Program-made: the position numbers and the translations under genes
Notes under the pieces: generated by a model
Told to the model about the DNA's origin: nothing
Database searches by the model: none
Seen by the model: only the letters and a program-made list of their open reading frames with translations
Shown: in pieces, positions 11,340 to 22,539 of the stretch
Numbering within the stretch: position 1 is the first letter of the stretch
Layout of the letters: the number at the start of each line of letters is the position of its first letter
Assembly: GCA_021234155.1 (NCBI GenBank)
Contig: JAJEKV010000085.1
Span: forward strand, 560,001 to 624,000
Reading direction: 5' to 3'
Length of the DNA stretch: 64,000 nt
Origin: Isoetes taiwanensis
Taxonomy: Eukaryota > Streptophyta > Lycopodiopsida > Isoetales > Isoetaceae

Positions 11340-12420
11340 AAGATCGATAATGTCGTCGATTCGCGTAGCGAATCGGCATTCTTGCTCAAGACGAGCATGC
11401 ATGCATTGCATGCGTCGCATGCATGCATCGCATGCGTTTTAGGCCGTTCATCGGGTTGGTTTGCTACTTATTGCGAGTTCTTCATCGGCGTTTCATCGGC
11501 TTCCTCTTCTCTCCAGCGGTACCTTATTCTCTTTGATTTGTTTCCGAGGCGGGGAGGGGCTTCTTCACCTTTGGTTTGGCCAATTTGGCGTTGCTTTCTG
11601 CTGTCCTTTCGGCCTTTAGCCTTCATCCTGTGACCTTAGTCCCACGATCCTAGTTTGTTAAGAGTCCTTTGGTGACCGGGCGTTTTGTTGGTTTCATCGC
11701 GGTCAGCGGTGCAAGAAGAATGTCGTCCGGTCGGCGTGGCGAATCGGCATTCTTAAGGCGGCCATTTATCTCCGCACATGCATGCATCTTATCGTTTTAG
11801 GCCGTTCATCGGGTTGGGCGTTTGCTACTTATGCGAGTTCTTCATCGGCGTTTCATCGGCTTCCTCTTCTCTCAGATTACCTTATTCTCTTTGAACCCAC
11901 CCTCCCCCTTCTTTGTTTTATTATATTTTGTACAAGTTACGTTTATCATGTTTTTCCACCCGTTGGGTGATGCTTTCATGCTTGGGTGATGCTATTCTTT
12001 GGTATGTTTCGCTTGTTGTTGGTGATGTGCGGTACAGGGTTGGCGGCGCCATCCATTTTGACTTCTCCATCTTGGGGTTTTGGGAGCGATTCTATGCCTT
12101 TACGTTTGTCTAAGCCCCTTGCGAAGGCTTATCACTAGGGTTTTTCCCGAAAAACCGAAGGGGCGAGGTTTTTTAATCCCGGTGATAAGCTTTTCGGCAA
12201 TTACATCAACCATTCATCTATTAGCATTGTATTTGTTTTGGGGTCCAAATGATATAATTGGATTTTCCCTTTATTTTTTAGGTGGGTAGTTAAGATGTGT
12301 GCGATATCCAATCGGCCCACCATTGTAGAAAATCTCTTTGAGATGAATGAGAAGCCTATCTATCGAGCGTTTTGTTGGTTTCATCGCGAAGTCGCTATTG
12401 CAAAGAATTGCAGATAAGTG
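11340..12420. repeat. Tandemly repeated LTR-like sequence
   Basis: A segment of about 190 bp at 11,350-11,540 recurs at 11,718-11,895. Shared pieces are GCGAATCGGCATTCTT, CGTTTTAGGCCGTTCATCGG and GAGTTCTTCATCGGCGTTTC. A further piece, CGTTTTGTTGGTTTCATCGC, is at 11,681 and 12,368. At 11,393-11,437 it contains alternating GCATGCAT palindromes. The block GGGTTTTTCCCGAAAAACCG with GCGAGGTTTTTTAATCC (12,138-12,180) resembles the end region of copia-type LTRs. No coding sequence. Confidence 0.55.
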
Positions 12421-12429
12421 CAATTGCAA

Positions 12430-13860
12430 ACATAATTGCACATTTCCTATCAAATAAACTTACCATGCTACAACCCGATTTAAACAGAGTTTTGAATGCA
12501 GCTTCGCTTGAAACAAGTGTATTTGTCTTACAAAGCTTTACGCAATTTGCACTTTCTTTGGACTCTGCGTATGTGCCTTTTATAGTTAGCAACAAATTAA
12601 GTCCAGGCCTTTCCTTATTGACCCCCCTCACTAGAAAAAAAAGCCAGAAAATAGATAAACTGCGAAAGAAGAGAAAAACAAACTAGTCAAAAGCATGTTT
12701 GATTACTTTTTACGTAAATTACATGTTTTGGTAATGTTCTTTTGCCTCTATAATTTGTAATATGAAGCTCCCTATATCAATGTCATCAAAAGCAACGCTA
12801 ATTTCTAGTTACAAAATAAAAAATGTAGTTTCCATCTTCCAAATGCTTGGCAAAGACATTAATGGTAGGAAAAGGGTCCATTATGCCAAACTCATTGCAC
12901 ATGGCAGTCGATAAATTTTGTACAAAACTCTTTATGGGGACCATGCAAGAAGTGCATTTTCCGTCCAAAAAGTTCTGTTATTTTGTGTTGGCTAATTCAT
13001 TTGTTCAAAGCCTTGTGATTGGGTTGTTAGACAACCTCTCATATGTAAATTCCCCAATATATTTTGGAGCATAATATAGTTTTGAAATTGAGAGCGCTTG
13101 CGAAGTTTCTATAGCTATCCTCTCTCTTGTACATGCCATCCTACGTAATACTCTTCCAAGTAAACTGCTCCGAGCTGAACCATGCAACCTTAAAGCTAGT
13201 TAAAGGAAGCTCATGAATGCTTGATCACATATCCTTATTACAATCTATAATTGCGGCTTTCTTCACTCATCGACAAGCAACTGATGTTTGACGCACTAAC
13301 ATCCTTCTCATTTTGCTCAAATTTGGAGCGACCCAAAGTATACAGGCTGTTACAATGTCATCTATGATCCAATGGAGAATTGTTTCCCACAAAAAGACCT
13401 TATGTTGGACCTATTCTCTGTGTGATTTATCTTTATGGGAGACTCTTCGCCAAGATGGATGGTGCAATGAAAGAACAACCCCATTGAGAGAGATCACCAT
13501 AATTACAACTATCCTGATTCATGAGGATCACATCTATTCCTTGGATCAAGAAAACAAAATATAAGTATTCCGGGCCCCATCTTAGGATTTTGTTTAAATG
13601 CAAAATATTGCAAAGAGGTAGACTTGAGGAACTCTTTACTAGGATGGATATGAGTAAATTTGCTGTGCAATAATACTATCAATAGTCTATTTTCTAAAGC
13701 TGATGAACCATATAAGACAGCGTTAGACCTCTCCCATTAGCACCATTGATTCCACTCTAACAATTGATTGATGAAAATATTAGGGAACCAAACTAAACCA
13801 CAATTTACTGGGAGATTGACAAAATCTTGAGATTACTTCTCAAGTTGCCATATTCTGCAC
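12430..13860. other. Stretch without a recognised gene
   Basis: Short open frames exist on both strands, but none shows a family motif. The region next to the PPR fragment may hold more of its decayed minus-strand sequence, but I could not read any. Confidence 0.4.
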
Positions 13861-14400
13861 ATAGTCCATCCTTTGCATTTGGCTAAACATATTCAATGCC
13901 TGATTGTTATTTCTATATTAAGCATATCCTGCAATCATTGCATTCCACGACACAGAATCTTGCTTAGGCATACTATTGAACACTTTCCTGGAATCTAATA
14001 CTTTCACATTTGGCATACATGTTGATCAGAGAACTGCCTATTAAAATATCCACTTCATAGCCAGCCTTAATAATAGATTCATGAAGCTATTTCCCTTGCT
14101 CCAGAATTGCTATAATCGCACAACTACTCAAAACACAGATAAAAGTTGCTTTATTTGTGTTGACACCCTCGTGTTGCATCTCAGCAAAAAGTTGAAGGGA
14201 CTTCTTTGCATGTCCATGTTCTCAGATACCTTTGAAATAATCACATTCCACATGATGACATCTCGTAGAAGCTTATTTAAACACTCGGCAAGCATTTGAC
14301 ATGCTTCTATGCCAATTATTGTGCTACTAACATAGCAATAAATCTCTCTCTTGTCCTTCAACATGCTAGAGTGCAAGTATTTCCCTTGCCCATGAGAAGC
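13860..14400 (-). pseudogene. Pentatricopeptide-repeat (PPR) protein fragment
   Basis: Read on the minus strand with frameshifts, the segment gives GKYLHSSMLKDK, RDVIMWNVIISK, LFAEMQHEGVNTNKATFICV, LSSCAIIAILEQGK, IGSSLINMYAKCESI and MPKQDSVSWNAMIAGYA, then QALNMFSQMQ. This is the PLS-class PPR pattern (WNxMIxGYxxxG, LFxxMQxxGVxPN, YAKCG), as found in organelle RNA-editing factors. At least three frameshifts and several stops are present, and no E or DYW domain is visible. It is a relic of about five repeats. Confidence 0.85.
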
Positions 14401-14409
14401 TATATCAGA

Positions 14410-15590
14410 AGAATTGGATGAGTTTTACTCTTCGAATATACAAGGAGAATGAAATAGTAGAACAAGAACCAGATGTGTGTACAAGAGGAACGAACTCATC
14501 TTCTATAGTTGAATTGTCTTCAACCAAACCTGTTTGATGCCATATATGATAAGGTGGATCCTTTCTGACTGAATTTCCTCAACGGAAGGTGTATTCGTGG
14601 AAGACATGCCTTGTAGGCTGAAGTTCAATTACATGATGGTGATTAATATCCTCTTCACTACTCTGGACCACTATAGATCGTTGCCTCCATCTCACTTTGC
14701 AACCATGCTTCTTGGTAGGCGAAACTATCTACTTATGGCGGGGACCTTGTGTGAATTTGAGTTGTGAGTCGGCTTCATAGACAAATGCGAGGAAGTTCTT
14801 CTCTAGAAGCCACTAACTTGACCAGAATATGAAGATGTCCCATAGACGTTAATACCGCAGCCATATCATATAATGCGAGAGCCATCAGAAGAACCCAGGT
14901 TATCCATTCATGTATGTCGTAAACAAAAATGCCATGGCTCCCCCTATAATAACTAGGTATCTTTGCATAAAGACTATCGGTAGCTTAGATGAGTAGACGA
15001 CAAAAACACCCACAACAACAAAATTGAATAAAAGAATGCAAAAAGCAATAGCATCAATTGGCACTGAAAACTTACTAATAATAAAGAGGAAATATATTAT
15101 GCGCCATATAGCTTAGCACATAGAAAATGCTAAAAAGCCGTAACCCACGTAAGAGCTTGATGCACCTGAAATAGTAGAGCAAAACTAAGATGAATGTAAA
15201 ATATGGTGATGATCCCCACAAACACCAAATGCAATGAGCAAAGTGCCTCCAACCTTTCATGAAGTAGAATCAGCGTGACCTACAAAGTTCTCTTACAACA
15301 ACATCACATATTCTTGACAGGGTCAAAGCAGATCCCTCAGAAGAAAGAATATATGGAAGGTACATGCAGAAAGCTACTAGATACAAGAAACATAAGAGAT
15401 AGAAAGAAGATAATCCCCTGGAGAAGATAGAAGCTAATCAGCTTTCCAATCCATCAAAAGAAGTTATATGCAACGGAACATAACACTACTCTTTTCTCAA
15501 TGAGCCAGAAGAAGACCTCCTTGGCACCATAACTTGCTTTATGCTCAGAAATAAAATAATGTGGACAATCATTGTTGACGCCAAAACTTG
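14410..15590. other. Stretch without a recognised gene
   Basis: No protein family, RNA gene or repeat boundary was recognised. Minus-strand open pieces near 14,430-14,700 and 15,075-15,260 have no identifiable motifs. Confidence 0.4.
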
Positions 15591-15599
15591 CTTATCAAG

Positions 15600-15906
15600 T
15601 CAACTCCAATCAGGAGTATGATAATTTGGACAATCACTGCTAGTTTTATTAACTTCGATAACCATTGCCAGTTCTACTAACGGTAAAGTTGAAGAAAATA
15701 ATGATCGAAATCTATGCTGCAAAGGAAAAGGTTCGCCTAATGCACTAATAAGAGGACCGCTAGATAATACAACAGAAAAAGCTCCCTTGTCCTTAATAGA
15801 ATCGGCAGACAGCTTTGCAATGTGATCAGCCAAACTCCACTGCAATTCTTCAACTCTTTCAAAGATCTTGAAGTTGGCATCCTTACTGAGTTTAAAGAAG
15901 AAGTCA
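15600..15906 (-). pseudogene. 6-phosphogluconolactonase-like N-terminal fragment
   Basis: The minus strand encodes NFKIFERVEELQWSLADHIA, then KLSADSIKDKGAFSVVLSSG and PLISALGEP. This follows the N-terminus of plant 6-phosphogluconolactonase, where a WSLADxIAxLS segment precedes GxFxVxLSGG-LI-LG. The enzyme hydrolyses 6-phosphogluconolactone in the oxidative pentose phosphate pathway. Downstream (lower coordinates, near 15,500) a weak match to the WxxFWxDERVV block can be read as FFWLIEKRVV. The catalytic MGxDGHxASLFPG block was not found. It is therefore a fragment, probably broken. The 5' side shows no clear start. Confidence 0.55.
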
Positions 15907-16009
15907 TTTCCGCAAAACCCAATTTGCTGTCACTAGCCAAGGGCGGTGATCTGGTAACAAACTTTGCTATAATTTGGGCCCTTGCCTTCACATTTCTGGC
16001 AAAAACTTA

Positions 16010-17650
16010 GAGTGGTAGGGTTGTGCAAAAACTAAAACAAGTGCTATGGGCATCACAGTGAATTAGGGGTGAAACAGTCACGGGAACCAGGTGAAAGCGA
16101 GACATGGAGTTTGGGACATAGAGCCGAAATTAAAAGCGTGCTTGGACATGCATTGATCAATGCAAATGCCGATATTCGACTAAAGAGCAATCAGGTACAG
16201 ACCAGCGATGTCCTGTTCAAGCATTCCTCTCAGCAAAGATATTTACCATTGAAGAAAGCATTTATAGTCTTGGAAAGATTGAGGAACGTGGAAGGCGGCT
16301 CGGTGGGTGAGAGCTTTTGATAGAATCGATGATACAATTGTCGAGAACTAGGGTCGCCATAGCCAGGACGGTGAAGGCCGCCATAGCCAATGCTGCCCGA
16401 GGCCGCCATGCTTCGGCCGGATATAACTTCAACGCTTCACGCCCCCATGGACCGCTTGCTGGAATTTCTATCATTTTTCTCCACCTTAGATCAAATCCTA
16501 ACGACTATAAGGCTTTCCACATGCACAATAATCCCAGCTGGCTGCAACGTGGATGACTTCAAATCGCTCCAAAGTCTTCACCCTCGTAAAAAAAAAAAAA
16601 ACCTTTTTACTCTGAACAAACAGACTTTATTACCTTTAAATGATCTTATACAAGAACATTTTCCAGGTACAATTAGCAGTCCTAAACTAAATCAGGTGAT
16701 ATTTAGTTTAGGCCTTAATAAGGCTACAAGAACCAAAATATGTAATACTTGGAAAAAACAGAGCACTTTCTTTATTCATATAAGCCTGTTCATAATTTCA
16801 AAATTCCAGAAGTTCTACATAAAAGAATCATTATCCAGAGGGAAATTTTAACCAACACCACACATGCCAATTAAAATACAAATAAAGATTTCCTGAATTT
16901 TCCTTGAAGACAGTATTGTAAGCTGCTGTAGACTTATCCAAATCGAAAGAATGGGAGAAAACAAGCTTAAGAGCAAGAAATCCCGTTACCTGCATCCAAC
17001 CATGCCAAAGTTAGCAATAGACTTGGTAACCAGACAAGGGACGACAGGTAAGCTACAGATTTCTTGGGTTCATCACCCTTCACTTAAACTTGTAAAAATA
17101 TAAGATAACAGATCAATTAAAACATGCTATACCATTGCATGTACAATATTAATCATAAGCTTCACATTCCTTAAACATGTTGATAACATGGGAGATCACA
17201 CCATTATTAAGCTGCCTGTTCTAGAATTATGGAAAAAACCTTGTATCCAAACAATGTAAACATAAACTTATTTCATTAGTATAAGCCAAAGTTAAACTAA
17301 GGAAACCAATGCAATATGCCACTCCTGTTTATGCCCACAGCTTCAAGGTCCTTTCCCAAAGAAACCCTTGTAAAATCATATCCCAGCGGAATTATACCAG
17401 AACCAAAAACATAATAAACCCTTATACCTACTGACTTTGTAATAACAAGTTTATTTTCCTAATCTGCCTAGTAGATCAACCAACACATTTTCAGATCTAC
17501 TCATCTTGACAAGATAGTTAACCTTTTCTTTATGATCTATTTTATCCAATAGAATCTCATAAATCAAGCCATACACCCAAGCTCATTTTACCAAGCCCAT
17601 ATCTCATACAAAAATTCTTTTAAGATACGCATAATTCACAATTATTAACC
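16010..17650. other. Stretch without a recognised gene
   Basis: A short minus-strand open frame at 16,262-16,474 has a hydrophobic segment (AALAMAAFTVLAMATLVL), and another at 16,390-16,851 lies on the plus strand. Neither has a recognised family. An A run sits at about 16,589. Otherwise A/T-rich sequence. Confidence 0.4.
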
Positions 17651-17656
17651 TATTTG

Positions 17657-18209
17657 TCAAACCTGGTTTGTTTGAGGCTGTCCATCAGCCTGCTGTGACA
17701 GATCCGAGGTCTTTTCCATTGCTATCTGGCCACCATGGATCTTGTCTCCATCATCAGCACCATCATGGCCCAAGCCAATTACATTTCCCATATTCTCAAC
17801 ACTTTCATTGATCATACCAACAGACAGGGAATTGCATACATAATCAACACCAATGCCACTAGTTCTTTCGCTGCTCATGAGATCTTTGCACCGTAATCCC
17901 TATGGCGGAATCACCACGGTTTTGTGGAACGAAAAAGGACTTAGCCTTTTTATTAGCTTTGGATTTCTCCTCTTCCAACCTCCTCCTTGTTGTCATGTTC
18001 AGATCACCCTTCTTCCGGCCCATGACAACCAGCAAGCTAACAATCACATTGAGCGACAAGACAAAATCATAGGCATTACAAGGAACACAAAGACCCTTAT
18101 AAAAACCCAATTTACCGGCCATTTTCCACGAATCCTTACAGTCCCAGATACCGACTGTTCTAGATTTGCAAGTCTGGCTCTCACCTGGAGTCCAGTACAC
18201 GGCTGTCAA
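17657..18209 (-). pseudogene. Unidentified coding-like fragment, Lys/Arg-rich then Asp/Gly-rich
   Basis: I do not recognise this. Two overlapping minus-strand frames (18,209-17,859 and 17,878-17,657) look protein-like. The first has a hydrophobic part, FVLSLNVIVSLLVVMG, followed by a basic stretch, TTRRRLEEEKSKANKKAKSF. The second, SSERTSGIGVDYVCNSLSVG, is low in hydrophobics and runs to a possible donor (CAG|GTTTG) at about 17,656. The basic start recalls N-termini of DUF4371-type hAT transposases, but that is a guess. A frameshift would be needed to join the two. Confidence 0.3.
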
Positions 18210-18269
18210 CCAATTCCGTTAAGATCTTTTGCCATACCCGGAGTTCACTACCAGAGCTTTTTTTCGTAA

Positions 18270-21200
18270 CCCTAACTTCCTATTAGGTTTTTTCTTAAGA
18301 ATTAATTTAAGACAATATAACAATAGATACCAACCTTAACACTTCTTATTGGTCTCGTGCTCCAAGGTCTAAATGAGGCCACCTTGCCCAATAGGTGCAA
18401 CCAAACTCCTGCACCTTCCTTAATATGTTAAACCCAATTATGAAATTTACAATACTGGCTAAAGCACAACCCTTCAAATTTATAAGCTAATAAAAAATGC
18501 TACTAGGATCCAATAAACCTTACTAATAAAAAAAAAAAAAAAAAAAAAAATATTTAAACTATCGAAAAACACGCCAAAAACAGGGGCAAAACTTTTCCGG
18601 CATGTTTTCCGGTGAGGGGGGCCGAATAAGAAAGGCTACCCAGTCTCTGGAAATGTTACACCTGGGATTAGTCCCTGGAAATGTTACATCGGGGATTTTT
18701 GGGTTGCTTGTAGGGAAATCCTTGGGGAGTGTGGGGAGGGATGAATAGAGGGCCGCGATTTAATAATATTGTGGCATATTCTTTGTCAACGGCTGTAGAC
18801 TTTTGGGATTTGAGGGGTCCATGAAGACGATTACATGGTGTGGATTTCATTGGAGCCAGGCGGAAGGTGGGGATGCGACCTCCGCTTCCTGGCGTCGCCT
18901 AGAGGTAGCGAAGCAGAGGTGAGATTCGTTTTGTCTTTTTTTCGTTACAGAAATTGGGCTACTCCCCTTCCATTGTGGCCAGGAATCTGAAGGATTAGAG
19001 GCAAATTACTGGTATGGCCGATGTGACGAGCCTGCCGAGTTGACCCTCCTGGCAACTCGGGGTCTTGTCAAAACTGGTGAAGACTGATGGTGAAGAATTG
19101 AATCATCCTTTTACACAAATTGAAACTTAAACCATTACTAGAACTCCATCCTTACTGAGATACAATATAATTAATACTGTCCATCAAGAATACAAATTCA
19201 AAGGATGTGCCATCCACAATACTCTCAATGTATACGCATAAATACTGCTAAGCAAGCTAAACAAAAGCTTTTTAACTCCAGATCACAACCACGATCCTCA
19301 GCTACATTGCTGCCATCCGAGTAGCCACTGCCTTGCTTGTTCACTGCACATGCAATAACTGGGGTTAGTCCTCGTGATTAAGTGGGGATCCCTGGCTGCC
19401 ACTGCATGCATGGAGACACTCTAGCATCTCGGATAACATGAACATGAATAATCCCAAAACATAAGATACCATGATGCAGTGCTAGACAATGACAACATAA
19501 TCCAAGGAAATATCAAACATGAACATCGGGAAAAAGACATAGCCAAAAATACCAAACCATCATGACATAGCTCCGGACAATGGGAAGATCAGCCGCCTAC
19601 ATGCGGCCCACGTTAGCAGAGAGAAATGCCCAGCCGGCTCACATTCCGGAGCCCGTTGGCGAGTTGGTGGGGTGAACCTCGTATCGCGATACCCTTCCCA
19701 GCCCACGTTTGGCGCTGGAGGACCTCCTACCATGGAGTCACAGGAGTTGACGTACAACCTCAGGGGGAAGTTATGCCCGTGAGGAGGCCACGCCCGGTGT
19801 CACAGAGCATAGATACAAAGAACACAGATGACATGAGAATGTCGGAACTACCCAGGCCACCGAACCTGGAAGTCCGACCCCAGAGGATCCAATAGACATC
19901 AAGTTACCAAAACAACATGCAAAGACCATGACATGTGATGTGATGTTCATTAGCATATTTACTAAACACTGGTGCCTAGATCATACTCTGCCCCTTGCTG
20001 AGGTTGCCCATATATGTTGAAGTAGCTTATCCAATGCTCCATGTTTACCTTCATGTAATTCCCTTGCCAAAGTTACTCATACGTCCTAAACCATGTTGAA
20101 GTAGCAACACCACGATGAAGACATTGATAGCAATCCAACCATCGATGCTGAACCCTGCCCTTTTGGCAGTAGATCTATGATCAGGAGCACTATGATCACA
20201 ATACAAACATGTCGAGGAAGTCACAAGCATGGTTGTCATATTGATGTGAATCCAACACCTATGTACTTCATCGGTTACGCCAACATTGCTCCATGCCATA
20301 GCCATTCTCAAAAGCCCCCATAAGATTCCTATGACTCTCTTGGCCAAACTATTCAATCCCAAATCATGCCTTACCTTCAAAGGTCCATCTCAATAGCTAT
20401 AATTCAATCATGAGCTATGGTTTTAATACATTTTATTATAAGCCTACTTTCCATAACTAACGGAAAATCTCAAAACCCAGCACTTTCACTTAAGAATCAA
20501 TGTAGCATGATGATCGCAACTGCATGTAATCCTTGCCATATTATCCTGAATCATAGCTCCACCTTTAGGAGCCAAAACAACACAGATGGCACAATTCTTG
20601 AGCTTCATGCTCAACTCACCGATTAGCTACCCAGATGCTCATATTCTCCTTTACTTCTATCAAGGAGGATCTACTTAAAAGCCATCTCATAGGTCAACCT
20701 GTCAGGTTCTTTACCATTTTAAAATTATCAACCTTTATATTTCATACTAATTCAATTAGATTACAATCATTCAAAGTAATAGATTTCCTTACTGTTATTA
20801 TTCTTGTGACTATTCTGAGCAATCTGTGGAATTCTTCACTGGTTCCATCCACATACAAGGCAACTGAGCCTCATCCAATAGATTAGCAACAAATACTAAA
20901 CCAAAGCAACATAGAGAAAAGTAAATACATATAAACAACAGAAAATGAAACATGACTGGTTAGTTCTAAACTTGTAGATGTCCAGCAAAGAAGATTCAAG
21001 ACATGCCAAATCTGTTGATTCAAGCCCACATTGGCACTTCCCAAGCATTTTCAGATCTTCTTGCCTCTGAATCAGTCCTTCTAGATATGTTTCTACTCAC
21101 TTATCTTCCGTAGCCTTATGGGCCTCCAACAAATTCATAAATATTCGCATGCAAAAACCATGTACAGACTAATCATGGCAACTCTTAGCATCTCAATGAT

Positions 21201-21761
21201 CAATAGCAAAACCCTACTTGATAATTTCTTCATTCATAGACCTCTGGACCCCCTTGCAATTGATTGCGCCTCCAAAGATCGTCTTCTAACTCCAAGAATC
21301 AAACTGCAGAAGAACATACATAAGGATCTCGGGTCACCGAGATATGATGCTTCAAATTTCAGGTTCCAAAACTGCCCAGAATTGCTTCCTGCCTTCATGC
21401 TCTGCAACCATCCTTCTCCAAAGAGATAAAACCCTAATATCATGCTGCATACATGCCATGAATATGTATATACGTACATAAATACATATATTGACCCATC
21501 AGATGGCTAGGACCGTTACAGCCGAGGACAAATTGTAAGGATATTACCTCATGATACTTGGTTCAAATTTCTTCTCGATGCTGCCAATCCTGTTTTTGCA
21601 CATCACTTTTTTGGCCAACTTTGAGAGGTCATCTATAAGATTTCTGAAAACAAAATGTAGAATCATTCTCTTCTCTTAGATTAAAGCTCTGCTAGACTTG
21701 TGTCGGGGGTTTTGATCTTGCTATGGAATCTATCAGGTCAAAGCTTATTCTGTGGAGGAGA
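18270..21761. other. Long stretch without a recognised gene
   Basis: An A run of about 24 lies near 18,528. At 18,640-18,695 a short repeat of CTGGAAATGTTACA occurs twice. A G/C-rich block at 19,560-19,900 looks like part of an LTR or gene-body repeat, but I could not place it. The left flank of the large transposon (21,560-21,761) shows no clear upstream exon of the hydrolase that lies on the other side. Confidence 0.4.
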
Positions 21762-21765
21762 ATAT

Positions 21766-21789
21766 GGGTAAAAGAAAGCTAGGGTGTCT
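21766..21789 (+). repeat. Left terminal inverted repeat of the 8.9 kb transposon
   Basis: It starts GGGTAAAAGAAAGCTAGGGT and is identical, in inverse orientation, to 30,620-30,643. The flanking ATAT at 21,762-21,765 is repeated after the right end. Confidence 0.9.
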
Positions 21790-22539
21790 TACATTTGGCC
21801 AAATGTAGAGTAAGAGATGTATCACATTTCAAATACATAACCGTTTTTTCAGTATGTACATAATAGCTATATTATGGAATCTTTTTTTTCGGAACTACTT
21901 GCCACGTCAATTAAAACGCAATCATGAAGCGATTTCAATTCCTCGGCTGTAACCACTCCAAGAAACGCTCGAGCGTTAGGAGAATTTCCCACTTTCGGCT
22001 AAAACTTCAGCTCCAGATTTTCCCTCCTTCTTGCCGTAATTCCTCCAGCTAACCCTAAACCACGCCAAGAACCATGATGAACAACGAAGGAAACGTAAAT
22101 GGCGCAAGAAGATTGCAATATCGGAATGTGACAAAGAAAATGAAGCGTAAGATTGATGAAATTTGTAAATTTATATATGATCGTGTTCAAGATTTACGCC
22201 CCGCGTAAAAGAGAGCTTTAGCGATGAAAACCGCTCGATGAAAGGCTGCACTTCTTTTTGAATCTGCGCCATTGGAAATCCAAATGCAATTCTGAAGGAT
22301 ACTATGCTAAAAAATATCCGTGAAGGTCTGCGGGGAAGTGAAAAGAGCAAATAGCAATGATAAATTAGCGACTAAGCATTCCCCGTTATCAATGATTGTT
22401 GGTGAGAATGGAAAACTCAGGGCAAAAGGAGTAGCCTCCGCAATTCTTCAAGTGCAAGCAAGAAACCCTCACAAAAGCCGCAATTAGAAGAAAGCGGATG
22501 TCATTATCATGGGCACCGGCGCGGGGAAGGCAACCCAGT

